Shown piece after piece: positions 18,552-26,002 of a stretch of DNA of 64,000 bases. The translations under genes were made by a program, and so were the position numbers. The notes under the pieces were generated by a model, which saw nothing but the letters and a program-made list of their open reading frames with translations, was not told the DNA's origin and did not search any database. The first letter of the stretch is position 1. Each line of letters begins with the position of its first letter. The stretch lies in contig MLAX01000002.1 of the NCBI GenBank assembly GCA_001890945.1, positions 186,001 to 250,000 on the forward strand. Reading direction: 5' to 3'. This stretch comes from Alphaproteobacteria bacterium AO1-B. Lineage in GTDB: Bacteria; Pseudomonadota; Alphaproteobacteria; Rhizobiales; Stappiaceae.

Positions 18552-19853
18552 TCACCCATGCGCAAAGACGGTTTTGCCGCCGACCACGGTGCGCATCACG
18601 CGGCCTGAGAAACGGGCGTCTTCGAACGGGGAGTTCTTGGAGCGCGAGCGGATGGAGCTCTTTTCTAGAACCCAGGGCCTGTCGAGGTCAAAGACAATGA
18701 CATCTGCCGGTGCGCCTTTAGCAAGGCGGCCGGTTTCAAGGCCGAGCCGGTCTGCCGGCTTGCATGTCATTGCTGCAAGCAGTGTTTTCAGGTCCACTTG
18801 CTCCGCGTGGTAAAGGCGCAGGCTCGCCGCTAGCAGGGTTTCGAGGCCAATCGCGCCGTCTTCAGCTTCCGCCCAGGGGTGGCGTTTGGTTTCCACGTCC
18901 TGGGGGTCGTGATTGGAGCAGATGATGTCGATGGTGCCGTCTGCAATCGCCGCGATCATCGCCTGCCGGTCGTCTTCATCGCGCAAGGGCGGCGACATCT
19001 TGAAGAAGGTGCGGTAGGCACCGATGTCGTTTTCATTGTGCGTCAAGTGATTGATCGAAATCCCTGCCGTGATGTTCAGCCCCCGGCCTTTCCCGGTGCG
19101 GATGATATCGGCGCTGTCAGACGTCGAGATCAGGTTCGCATGGTATTTGCCTTTGGACATCCCAACGAGGCGCAGATCGCGCTCCAGCATGATGATTTCC
19201 GCTTCCCGCGGCACGCCGGAGAGGCCCTTCCAGCTGGCATTGAGCCCGGCGTTCATCACGCCGCCGGCAAGGGCTGGGTCTTCGGTGTGGTGGATCACAA
19301 GCGCATCGAAATCGCGGGCATAGGTCATGATCCGGCGTAAGATTTGCGGGTTCTGGACGGATTTGTGGCCGTTGCTGAAGGCGACCGCGCCAGCTTCCTT
19401 CAACAGGCCGATCTCGGTCATTTCAACGCCCTCAAGTCCCTTGGTGAGGGCGGCGAGTGGCAGAACGTTGACGCTCGCCGTGTCGCGGGCACGTCGGTGG
19501 ATGAAGTCGACCAGCGCTGGATCATCGATCACCGGATCGGTGTCCGGCATGGTGCAGATTGTGGTGATGCCGCCTGCTGCAGCGGCTTCCGAGGCGCTTG
19601 CAAGCGTTTCGCGGTGTTCTGCGCCGGGTTCTCCGACCGACACGCACAGGTCGATGAGGCCCGGGCAGGCTATGGCGCCCTTGCAGTCGATGAGTTCGGC
19701 GCCGTAAGGCGCGCCCTGATTGGCCGCTTCCGGCCCGGCGGCAAGGATAGTGCCGTCGGCGATGATGATCGATCCGGGGGCGTCCAGATCCCGCGCCGGG
19801 TCAATCACTCTGGCGTTTGAGAGAACCAGAGGTTTGGGTGTGTCGAGTGCCAC
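18552..19853 (-). CDS. pyrC: Dihydroorotase-like protein, probably non-catalytic PyrC' partner of PyrB
   Basis: The fold is clearly a class I dihydroorotase/amidohydrolase, but metal ligands are missing. The usual HxH after PGLID is replaced by CVS (PGLIDLCVSVGEPG). The catalytic Asp in the FSDDG region is Asn (AFSNGHKSV), and the late DHAPH motif reads NHDPQD. Only the histidines in VIHHTED and KYHANLIST remain. Proteins like this (PyrC'/PyrX) are known to be structural partners of aspartate transcarbamoylase in several proteobacteria. The GTG at 19853 with an upstream gagg box is preferred to the open frame reaching 19997, which would overlap pyrB. It lies 19 bp after pyrB in an operon. Confidence 0.88.
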   Translation of the reverse strand: MALDTPKPLVLSNARVIDPARDLDAPGSIIIADGTILAAGPEAANQGAPYGAELIDCKGAIACPGLIDLCVSVGEPGAEHRETLASASEAAAAGGITTICTMPDTDPVIDDPALVDFIHRRARDTASVNVLPLAALTKGLEGVEMTEIGLLKEAGAVAFSNGHKSVQNPQILRRIMTYARDFDALVIHHTEDPALAGGVMNAGLNASWKGLSGVPREAEIIMLERDLRLVGMSKGKYHANLISTSDSADIIRTGKGRGLNITAGISINHLTHNENDIGAYRTFFKMSPPLRDEDDRQAMIAAIADGTIDIICSNHDPQDVETKRHPWAEAEDGAIGLETLLAASLRLYHAEQVDLKTLLAAMTCKPADRLGLETGRLAKGAPADVIVFDLDRPWVLEKSSIRSRSKNSPFEDARFSGRVMRTVVGGKTVFAHG

Positions 19854-19872
19854 GATGTTTGTCCTCTGGGGT

Positions 19873-20829
19873 TCAAGCTGTTGGTAGGTTGTCGGCGAGC
19901 GCTTCAAGCACGGCCATACGTACGGCAACGCCCATTTCGACCTGTTCGCGGATGAGGCTTTGCGGCCCGTCGGCGATTGCAGGGTCGATCTCGACACCGC
20001 GGTTCATGGGGCCGGGATGCATGACGAGCGCATCGTCCTTCGCATGAGACAGCTTCTCCGCATCAAGACCATAATAGCGGTAGTACTCCCGGACGGACGG
20101 GATGAAGGCCCCGTTCATGCGCTCGCGCTGCAGGCGCAGCATCATGACGATGTCCGCGCCTTTCAGCCCTTCGCGCATGTCCTGATAGACCTCCGCGCCC
20201 ATTTGGGAGATGCCCGAGGGCAGGAGCGTGGACGGGGCGATCACCCGAACCCGGGCACCGAGCGCGTTCAACAGGATGATGTTGGAACGGGCAACGCGCG
20301 AATGGGCAATGTCGCCGCAAATCGCCACCGTCAACCGGGCGATCTTGCCCTTGTGGCGGCGGATGGTCAGTGCATCGAGCAGGGCTTGTGTCGGGTGCTC
20401 ATGGGGCCCATCCCCAGCATTGACCACCGCGCAGCCAACCTTCCGGGCCAGCAGATGAACCGCGCCGGCTGCATGATGGCGGACTACCAGCAAGTCCGGG
20501 TGCATCGCATTGAGGGTCGCGGCCGTGTCGATCAGGGTCTCGCCCTTTTTGACCGACGACTGGGAGACCGCCATGTTCATGACATCCGCGCCAAGACGTT
20601 TTCCGGCCAGCTCGAAGGAGCTTTGTGTGCGCGTTGAGGCTTCGAAGAAGAGGTTGATCTGTGTCCGGCCCTGCAGCACATGCTTGCGCTTGTGCACTTG
20701 CCGGGAGATATCCACGGCTTCTTCGGCACGGTCCAGAAGGCCCAGTATTTCGTGGGGATGAAGACCCTCAATGCCCAGCAAATGACGATGGGGGAAAGGG
20801 TTGTCTCGATAGGATTCTTGCTCGCTCAT
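19873..20829 (-). CDS. pyrB: Aspartate carbamoyltransferase catalytic subunit
   Basis: PyrB condenses carbamoyl phosphate and aspartate in de novo pyrimidine synthesis. Signatures are [20 protein letters not shown] for carbamoyl-phosphate binding, [38 protein letters not shown] and [12 protein letters not shown]. The frame is open to 20994. The ATG at 20829 ([23 protein letters not shown]) has an AAGAAG box at good spacing; an ATG at 20838 is the alternative. This gives about 318 residues, the normal length. No pyrI is nearby; the downstream pyrC' gene presumably forms the dodecameric partner. Confidence 0.95.
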   Translation of the reverse strand: MSEQESYRDNPFPHRHLLGIEGLHPHEILGLLDRAEEAVDISRQVHKRKHVLQGRTQINLFFEASTRTQSSFELAGKRLGADVMNMAVSQSSVKKGETLIDTAATLNAMHPDLLVVRHHAAGAVHLLARKVGCAVVNAGDGPHEHPTQALLDALTIRRHKGKIARLTVAICGDIAHSRVARSNIILLNALGARVRVIAPSTLLPSGISQMGAEVYQDMREGLKGADIVMMLRLQRERMNGAFIPSVREYYRYYGLDAEKLSHAKDDALVMHPGPMNRGVEIDPAIADGPQSLIREQVEMGVAVRMAVLEALADNLPTA

Positions 20830-21028
20830 CGAGATCATCTTCTTAAGGTGGATCGGGGCTGCACACAAGGCCGGAATCAGGTCTCTGCCCGCTGTCCACA
20901 TGCAGGCTAAGACTTTGATCAAATGGTCAAATTCGAAAGCGGTGCATTTTTCAAACTGACCATGCGTCAATCGGCGCGCGTGCGCACTGCACAACGGTCG
21001 GTGGTTGCATTGATTTCCACTATCTTGT

Positions 21029-21042
21029 TACGCTTACGTAAA
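21029..21042. promoter_or_regulatory. Candidate LiuR-type (MerR family) operator
   Basis: The dyad TTACG-CTTA-CGTAA lies 43 bp before the start of the acyl-CoA dehydrogenase gene. It closely resembles the TTTACGTTTACGTAAA type of sites reported for MerR-family LiuR regulators of branched-chain amino acid and acyl-CoA catabolism. Regulator identity is inference; no MerR gene is in this window. Confidence 0.5.
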
Positions 21043-21084
21043 CTGACAAGGGCGGTAAAGTGCTCATCGGGAGGAGGAAACGTC

Positions 21085-22764
21085 ATGGCAAACCATCTGA
21101 GCGAAGCTGTCCAGGCCTCAAGAGATGCTGGGGTGGAAGCCTTTGCAACGCATGACGTTTTCAACCAGGCCCCACCATATGGCGGGGCCAATCTGGCGGC
21201 GGGTGATCCGCTTCTTTTGGCTGCAGTCTCCGGGAATGTTTCAGCCGGGGAGTTGAAGGATGTCCTTGCTCACGGCACTGAAGTGGGAGCTGAGGCGTTT
21301 CTGGAGCTCGGGCGTCAGTCGAATATCCATCTTCCGGCCCTTAAAACCCATGACCGTCATGGCCGCCGGTCGGATCAGGTCGAATTCCATCCGGCCTATC
21401 ACGATCTGATGGCGCACAGCTTTTCTGCCGGGTTACACAGCGCGCTGTTAGACGGCGGTGTATCGACCCAAGTCGCGCGCGCTGCCAAGTTCTTTCTGAC
21501 GTCACAAGCTGAAACGGGGCACACATGCCCGATTACCATGACAAACGCGGCGGCAGCCGTGATGACGCAATACCCGGATGTTTGCGCGAATATCCTGCCG
21601 AAGATGCAAACGCGGTCTTATGATCCCCGTTTCGTCCCGATGTACGAAAAGACCGGCATCACCATCGGCATGGGCATGACGGAAAAGCAGGGCGGTACGG
21701 ACCTCCGGGCCATTTCCTCGACGGCCGAGGCTGGCAATCAGGGAAGCTACACAATCACCGGGCACAAGTGGTTCTTCTCAGCTCCCATGTGTGATGCATT
21801 CCTTGTGCTGGCAAAGACAGCAAATGGACCGAGCTGTTTTCTGATCCCGCGGATTTTGTCCGACGGCCGGGTCAATGGCCTGCGTTTTCAGCGCCTGAAG
21901 GACAAGCTCGGCAACAAATCGAACGCCTCCTCAGAAGTCGAATTCCATCGCGCGGAGGGATATCTGCTCGGCGACGAGGGGCGGGGCATTGCAACCATCA
22001 TCGATATGGTGACGCCGACCCGGATTGATTGTGCGTTGGGCTCAGCCGGGCAGATGCGGGCAGCGCTCAGCAGTGCCGTCCACCACTGCCGTCACCGTAA
22101 AACGTTCGGTGCCTATTTGATCGACCAGCCGTTGATGACCGCAGTCCTCGCCGACATGGCACTGGATGTGGCTGCAGCCACGGCGCTGTCCTTGCGCCTT
22201 GCGCGAGCGGCAGCGAAGGCAGAGGCAGATCCGGTTGAGGCTGCTTATGCCAGGTTGCTGACCCCTGCGATCAAGTATTGGATCTGCAAGACGGGGCCTG
22301 CCTTGACTTACGAGGCCATGGAGTGTCTGGGCGGCAATGGTTATGTCGAAGATTTTGATATGGCCCGTATTTACCGGGATGCGCCGGTCAATCCGATCTG
22401 GGAAGGATCTGGCAATGTCATGGCGCTGGATGTTCTGCGTGCGCTCGGCCGCCATCCCGAAGCGCCAGACCTTGTGCTGGGTGAACTCTCGAAAAGCGGG
22501 GGTGCGTCACTGACTGCGGCGTGCAGCGGCTTGCCCAACCTTGCCGCGCAGGCGCTGGCAGATCCGGCTCATGCCCGAGTTTTAACGGAACGCTTTGCCC
22601 TGACAGCAGCTGCTGCAGCTTTGAAGGAATTGCAGTTGGATGATGTTGCAGATGCCTTTGCAAAAACGCGGCTTTCTGGCGGTTGGCGCTCGACCTACGG
22701 CATTCTGCCGGCCGGCATTGATGCTGCGGGCATTGTTGAAACCCTTTATCCGCCGGCAGCTTAA
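21085..22764 (+). CDS. AidB-like acyl-CoA dehydrogenase
   Basis: This FAD-dependent acyl-CoA dehydrogenase of 559 residues is in the AidB subfamily, which is longer than ordinary ACADs (about 390). The start at 21085 is fixed by a strong gggaggagg box at 21070-21078 although the frame opens at 20923. Landmarks are HSFSAGLHSALLDGG, the flavin segment TEKQGGTDLRAISST, GHKWFFSAPMCDAFLVLA, HHCRHRKTFGAYLIDQPLM and the AMECLGGNGYVEDFDMARI block. The final 120 residues are the AidB-type helical extension. In E. coli AidB is an alkylation-response protein; here the LiuR-like site suggests a role in acyl-CoA metabolism. It overlaps the AEC gene tail-to-tail by 4 bp. Confidence 0.92.
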   Translation: MANHLSEAVQASRDAGVEAFATHDVFNQAPPYGGANLAAGDPLLLAAVSGNVSAGELKDVLAHGTEVGAEAFLELGRQSNIHLPALKTHDRHGRRSDQVEFHPAYHDLMAHSFSAGLHSALLDGGVSTQVARAAKFFLTSQAETGHTCPITMTNAAAAVMTQYPDVCANILPKMQTRSYDPRFVPMYEKTGITIGMGMTEKQGGTDLRAISSTAEAGNQGSYTITGHKWFFSAPMCDAFLVLAKTANGPSCFLIPRILSDGRVNGLRFQRLKDKLGNKSNASSEVEFHRAEGYLLGDEGRGIATIIDMVTPTRIDCALGSAGQMRAALSSAVHHCRHRKTFGAYLIDQPLMTAVLADMALDVAAATALSLRLARAAAKAEADPVEAAYARLLTPAIKYWICKTGPALTYEAMECLGGNGYVEDFDMARIYRDAPVNPIWEGSGNVMALDVLRALGRHPEAPDLVLGELSKSGGASLTAACSGLPNLAAQALADPAHARVLTERFALTAAAAALKELQLDDVADAFAKTRLSGGWRSTYGILPAGIDAAGIVETLYPPAA

Positions 22765-23687
22765 GTAAAGAGCAGAAGTGCTAGCGGGATGGTCACGGTC
22801 GCGGCGAGTGTCTGCAGCGTGATGATTTCGGCCATCAGTTTGGCATCCCCGCCAAGCTGGCGGGCGAGGAGGTAAGAGTTGCTGGCGCAGGGCACGGCTG
22901 AGGCGATGATGATGACGGTGAGTGCCTGGCCGGTCACGCCATAAAGGTTCGCAAACAGGTAGGCGAGCAACGGCATGAAGACCGGCCGCAAAAAGGTGCC
23001 CATTGTGAGTGCGGGGCCTGGACGGCGGAGTGAGCTTAGATCCAGTCCAGCACCAACACAGATGATGCCGATCGGCAGGGCGGCCTGCGCGAAAATCTCC
23101 AGCGTATCATCAACGATTGTCGGCATGGTCAGACCGCTGAGGTTCATCAAGACGCCGGCAAAAATCGACAGGATGAACGGATTGGTGAAAAGGTCTTTGA
23201 GGATCTTTGAAAAATTCGGTGTGGTTCCGCTGGCATACCACGACAGGACAACGATGCTTGCGCCGTTCAGGATCGGGATCATGAACACCATCGCCACCGC
23301 CAACATGGCGAGTGCCGTTTGACCGCCGATATTGGCGGCTAGCGCAAGAGCGATCATGGCGTTCCAGCGCAAAGAGCCCTGAAAGATCGAAGTGAAACGG
23401 ACGGCCGGGATGCCCCAGATCTTCTCAATCAGTGTTCGGGCGGCAAGCAGCGCAACAGCAAGCGTAACGATCGCAGACAAGAGAGCAGCGCCCATGTCGA
23501 AGGTTGGGACGCTTGAAAAGTCGGCGAGCGCGATCGTGCGAAACAGAACGGCTGGGAACAAAACGAAATAGGCAAGACGTTCGACGCCCACCCATTGTTC
23601 GCCGCTGATTAGATTGGCGCGCGCGAGCAGGTATCCGGAGGCGATCACGAGGATGACCGGGGCGAGGGCGAAGAATATCATTTGCAT
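22761..23687 (-). CDS. AEC family transporter (auxin efflux carrier type)
   Basis: This 308-residue inner-membrane protein has about ten hydrophobic helices in two halves, matching the AEC (auxin efflux carrier/malonate carrier) family. Typical blocks are the N-terminal FALAPVILVIASGYLLARANLI, a mid-protein NPFILSIFAGVLMNLSGLTMP loop and PIGIICVGAGLDL. The C-terminal SAVPCASNSYLLARQLGGDAKLMAEIITLQT carries the family's conserved Asn. Substrates are typically organic acids, but the actual one is not predictable. It is convergent with the acyl-CoA dehydrogenase gene and separated from ruvX by 73 bp. Confidence 0.9.
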   Translation of the reverse strand: MQMIFFALAPVILVIASGYLLARANLISGEQWVGVERLAYFVLFPAVLFRTIALADFSSVPTFDMGAALLSAIVTLAVALLAARTLIEKIWGIPAVRFTSIFQGSLRWNAMIALALAANIGGQTALAMLAVAMVFMIPILNGASIVVLSWYASGTTPNFSKILKDLFTNPFILSIFAGVLMNLSGLTMPTIVDDTLEIFAQAALPIGIICVGAGLDLSSLRRPGPALTMGTFLRPVFMPLLAYLFANLYGVTGQALTVIIIASAVPCASNSYLLARQLGGDAKLMAEIITLQTLAATVTIPLALLLFT

Positions 23688-23759
23688 AGGAAAAGGGTTT
23701 TCATCAGATCGCGCCGGTCACCAGCAGATCTGGCGCCTAGCGCTGAGGAGGGGAAAAGA

Positions 23760-24245
23760 TCAGGTGCCGAGGCCCATGAAACCGAGCCGGTCGAGGAAGC
23801 CTTGAAGGATGTAGGCGGCGGCCATCTTGTCGACGACTTCAGCGCGCTTTGCCCGGCTTGAGTCTGCTTCGAGAAGTGTTCGGGTCACTGCAGCTGTCGA
23901 GAGGCGTTCGTCCCAAAAAGTCATGGGCAGATCGGTCTTGGGCGCGAGGTTTCGCGTAAAGGCCCGTGTGGCTTGCGCGCGCGGGCCTTCCGTGCCGTCC
24001 ATGTTGAGCGGAAGACCAAGCACGAGACCCCCGACACCCTGTTCGCTGCAGATCTTCAAGAGCTGCTCCGCATCCAGTGTGAATTTCTTGCGCCGGATTG
24101 TCTCCATCGGGCTCGCAATACCGCGGCCGAGATCGGAGAGCGCAAGACCGATGGTCTTTGTGCCAAGATCGAGGCCGATCAGTCGTGTGCGATCTGGAAC
24201 CGCGGCAATGAAGTCTTCCAGGGAAAGCGTGGGGTCGTTAGCCAT
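23760..24245 (-). CDS. ruvX: Putative Holliday junction resolvase RuvX (YqgF)
   Basis: This is a 161-residue RNase H-fold nuclease of the YqgF family, implicated in pre-16S rRNA 5' processing and Holliday junction resolution. The three acidic motifs are visible: [15 protein letters not shown] with the first Asp, the Glu-containing [12 protein letters not shown], and [15 protein letters not shown] with the third Asp. The intervening [13 protein letters not shown] strand is standard. The N-terminal 18 residues extend beyond the E. coli protein, as is common in alphaproteobacteria. The neighbouring gatC/gatA genes often seen next to it are not present. Confidence 0.93.
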   Translation of the reverse strand: MANDPTLSLEDFIAAVPDRTRLIGLDLGTKTIGLALSDLGRGIASPMETIRRKKFTLDAEQLLKICSEQGVGGLVLGLPLNMDGTEGPRAQATRAFTRNLAPKTDLPMTFWDERLSTAAVTRTLLEADSSRAKRAEVVDKMAAAYILQGFLDRLGFMGLGT

Positions 24246-24385
24246 GGCTGGCCTTTATCAGCAAGGGCGCCGCCAATCCAGTCTGTTGTTGAAGATGGAA
24301 GAAGTTTACAGGCTTGGTCAGTGGCACCGACGTCTCAAACCGTCGATCTTAAGCGCGGACAAGGCCTTCACCTCAGCAAAGTTTC

Positions 24386-25849
24386 TCAGGCAAATTCAAC
24401 AAAGTATGCGACACCTTCGTAGGAGTAGTGACCCAGCGTTTGTATGATCGAATCCCGTTCGGCTTCAGAGACGGTGTAGAAATGAGTTCCGTTGGATGTG
24501 TTGTAGAACCTGTAGAGCGCCTGTCCGCCGTTGCTGTCATCCGGCGATGCGAAGTAGCTGATCCCTTCCAGCGAATAGCTCGGCAATTGTTCCAGCACCG
24601 TATCGCGCTCTGCCTCTGACGCGGTGTAAAAATGAACACCGGTGTCTGAGTTATAAAATCGATACACGGCCGTTCCATCACTTGCAGCGACGTTGCTGTC
24701 GTAACTGTTGCCCTCGTAGACGAAGCTCGGCAGCGTCTCGATCACCGCGTTGCGCTCTTCAATGCTCGATGTGAAGAAATGTGCGCCCGTGTCGGAGTTG
24801 TAGAACCGGTAGATCTGAAAAGCGCTGTTGTCCGTGTCAGACGGCTCGATCAAAGCGGTTGATATGTCGAGTGTGGCGCCGGAGAACTGGATCGTTTCAA
24901 AGTTTGCCGTAATGTCCCGGCCATCCCGGTTGGCAACGGTATCGGCCACCATGATCCGTCCGTCGCTGCCAGTGAATATGGCATATTGTTCCCGGGTTCC
25001 CGAAAACACGACGGTATCGGTACCGTTACCGCCATCAAGGACATCATCTCCACGGCCGCCGGTGAGTTGATCATTGCCATTCCCGCCGAACAAGCTGTCA
25101 TTTCCGGCCGTTCCTTGAAGGATGTCATCTCCGTTCGTTGTTCCAAAGGTGCTTTGCCATAGATCGGCACCAATCAGTACAAGATCCCAATCCTCTGGTT
25201 CGACGACGGTTGTCGCTGCGAGCTGATCAAACCTTGCTTTGACGACTGCCAGACTGCTCGGCTCGGTTTCCAGAAAATGCGCTGTTGTTTCGCGTATCGA
25301 CCCGAACCGGTTTGCGACTGAAGTGATCATCGCAAGTGCCGATGCGTAATCCGGATGGCTGCTGTTGAACGCAGTGCCTGTGCCCCAGCGGTCTTCCATT
25401 GTGTCGATAAAGGTTGTCAGCGTTGGGAGCAGCGAACTCTCGATATAAAGCTGGCTGTATTGATCGACGATGTCCCGAGCGTACTGCTCGTCAAAAATGG
25501 TGTCGTTCAAGAAGGCCCGGTCTACAGCATATGTGGACGCAAGGTCTGGATTTAAGTCCGGCCGGCTGGCCCCGACATATTGGCTCAAGTGCGTGAATTG
25601 AGAGCTTGTCAGGTTGCCGGTGTCGCGTGCTGTCTGCAGGATCGATGTCAAAGCAGACTGCGCAAAACTGTTGGATCCGGCATCAAGTTGCACAATCCCA
25701 AACGAAAAGCCGCTGTTGTTGCCACCCTGACTTTGGCCCAGAAGCGAATTCGGGACAGCTAAGGAAACCCGGTAAACCGTTGCGGAGTTACCCGCGTGTT
25801 CGGTGCCCAGCAGGATCTGGAAAATTTCTTCTGAAGAAAGCTTTGCCAT
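24386..25849 (-). CDS. RTX-repeat protein with three C-terminal DUF5648 repeats
   Basis: This 487-residue protein lacks a signal peptide and is probably exported by a type I system. Residues 1-230 form an uncharacterised domain beginning MAKLSSEEIFQILLGTEHAG; its SGFSFGIVQLDAG segment looks like the GxSFGxxQxD of lysozyme-like folds. Residues of about 240-280 hold calcium-binding RTX nonapeptides (GTAGNDSLFGGNGNDQLTGG, GRGDDVLDGG). From about 345 to the end are three tandem repeats opening YRFYNSDTGAHFFT, YRFYNSDTGVHFYT and YRFYNTSNGTHFYT, the DUF5648 family found in extracellular proteins. No secretion genes are adjacent. Confidence 0.82.
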   Translation of the reverse strand: MAKLSSEEIFQILLGTEHAGNSATVYRVSLAVPNSLLGQSQGGNNSGFSFGIVQLDAGSNSFAQSALTSILQTARDTGNLTSSQFTHLSQYVGASRPDLNPDLASTYAVDRAFLNDTIFDEQYARDIVDQYSQLYIESSLLPTLTTFIDTMEDRWGTGTAFNSSHPDYASALAMITSVANRFGSIRETTAHFLETEPSSLAVVKARFDQLAATTVVEPEDWDLVLIGADLWQSTFGTTNGDDILQGTAGNDSLFGGNGNDQLTGGRGDDVLDGGNGTDTVVFSGTREQYAIFTGSDGRIMVADTVANRDGRDITANFETIQFSGATLDISTALIEPSDTDNSAFQIYRFYNSDTGAHFFTSSIEERNAVIETLPSFVYEGNSYDSNVAASDGTAVYRFYNSDTGVHFYTASEAERDTVLEQLPSYSLEGISYFASPDDSNGGQALYRFYNTSNGTHFYTVSEAERDSIIQTLGHYSYEGVAYFVEFA

Positions 25850-26002
25850 GTCAAATAGTTCAAGAATTCAGTCTCTTATGCAGCGAGTTCGCATTGATTG
25901 GCCAAGTTGCGATCGATAGGTCCAATCACACACTGGCACGGCGCAGTTGAAATTCAGTTTCCTGCTTAAAGAGAGTTTTCGGAAAAAGGATCAGCCAACC
26001 GG

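Noticed and set aside
20923..21084. N-terminal extension of the acyl-CoA dehydrogenase
   Set aside because: It runs into the pyrB leader region in antisense; the strong gggaggagg box points to 21085.
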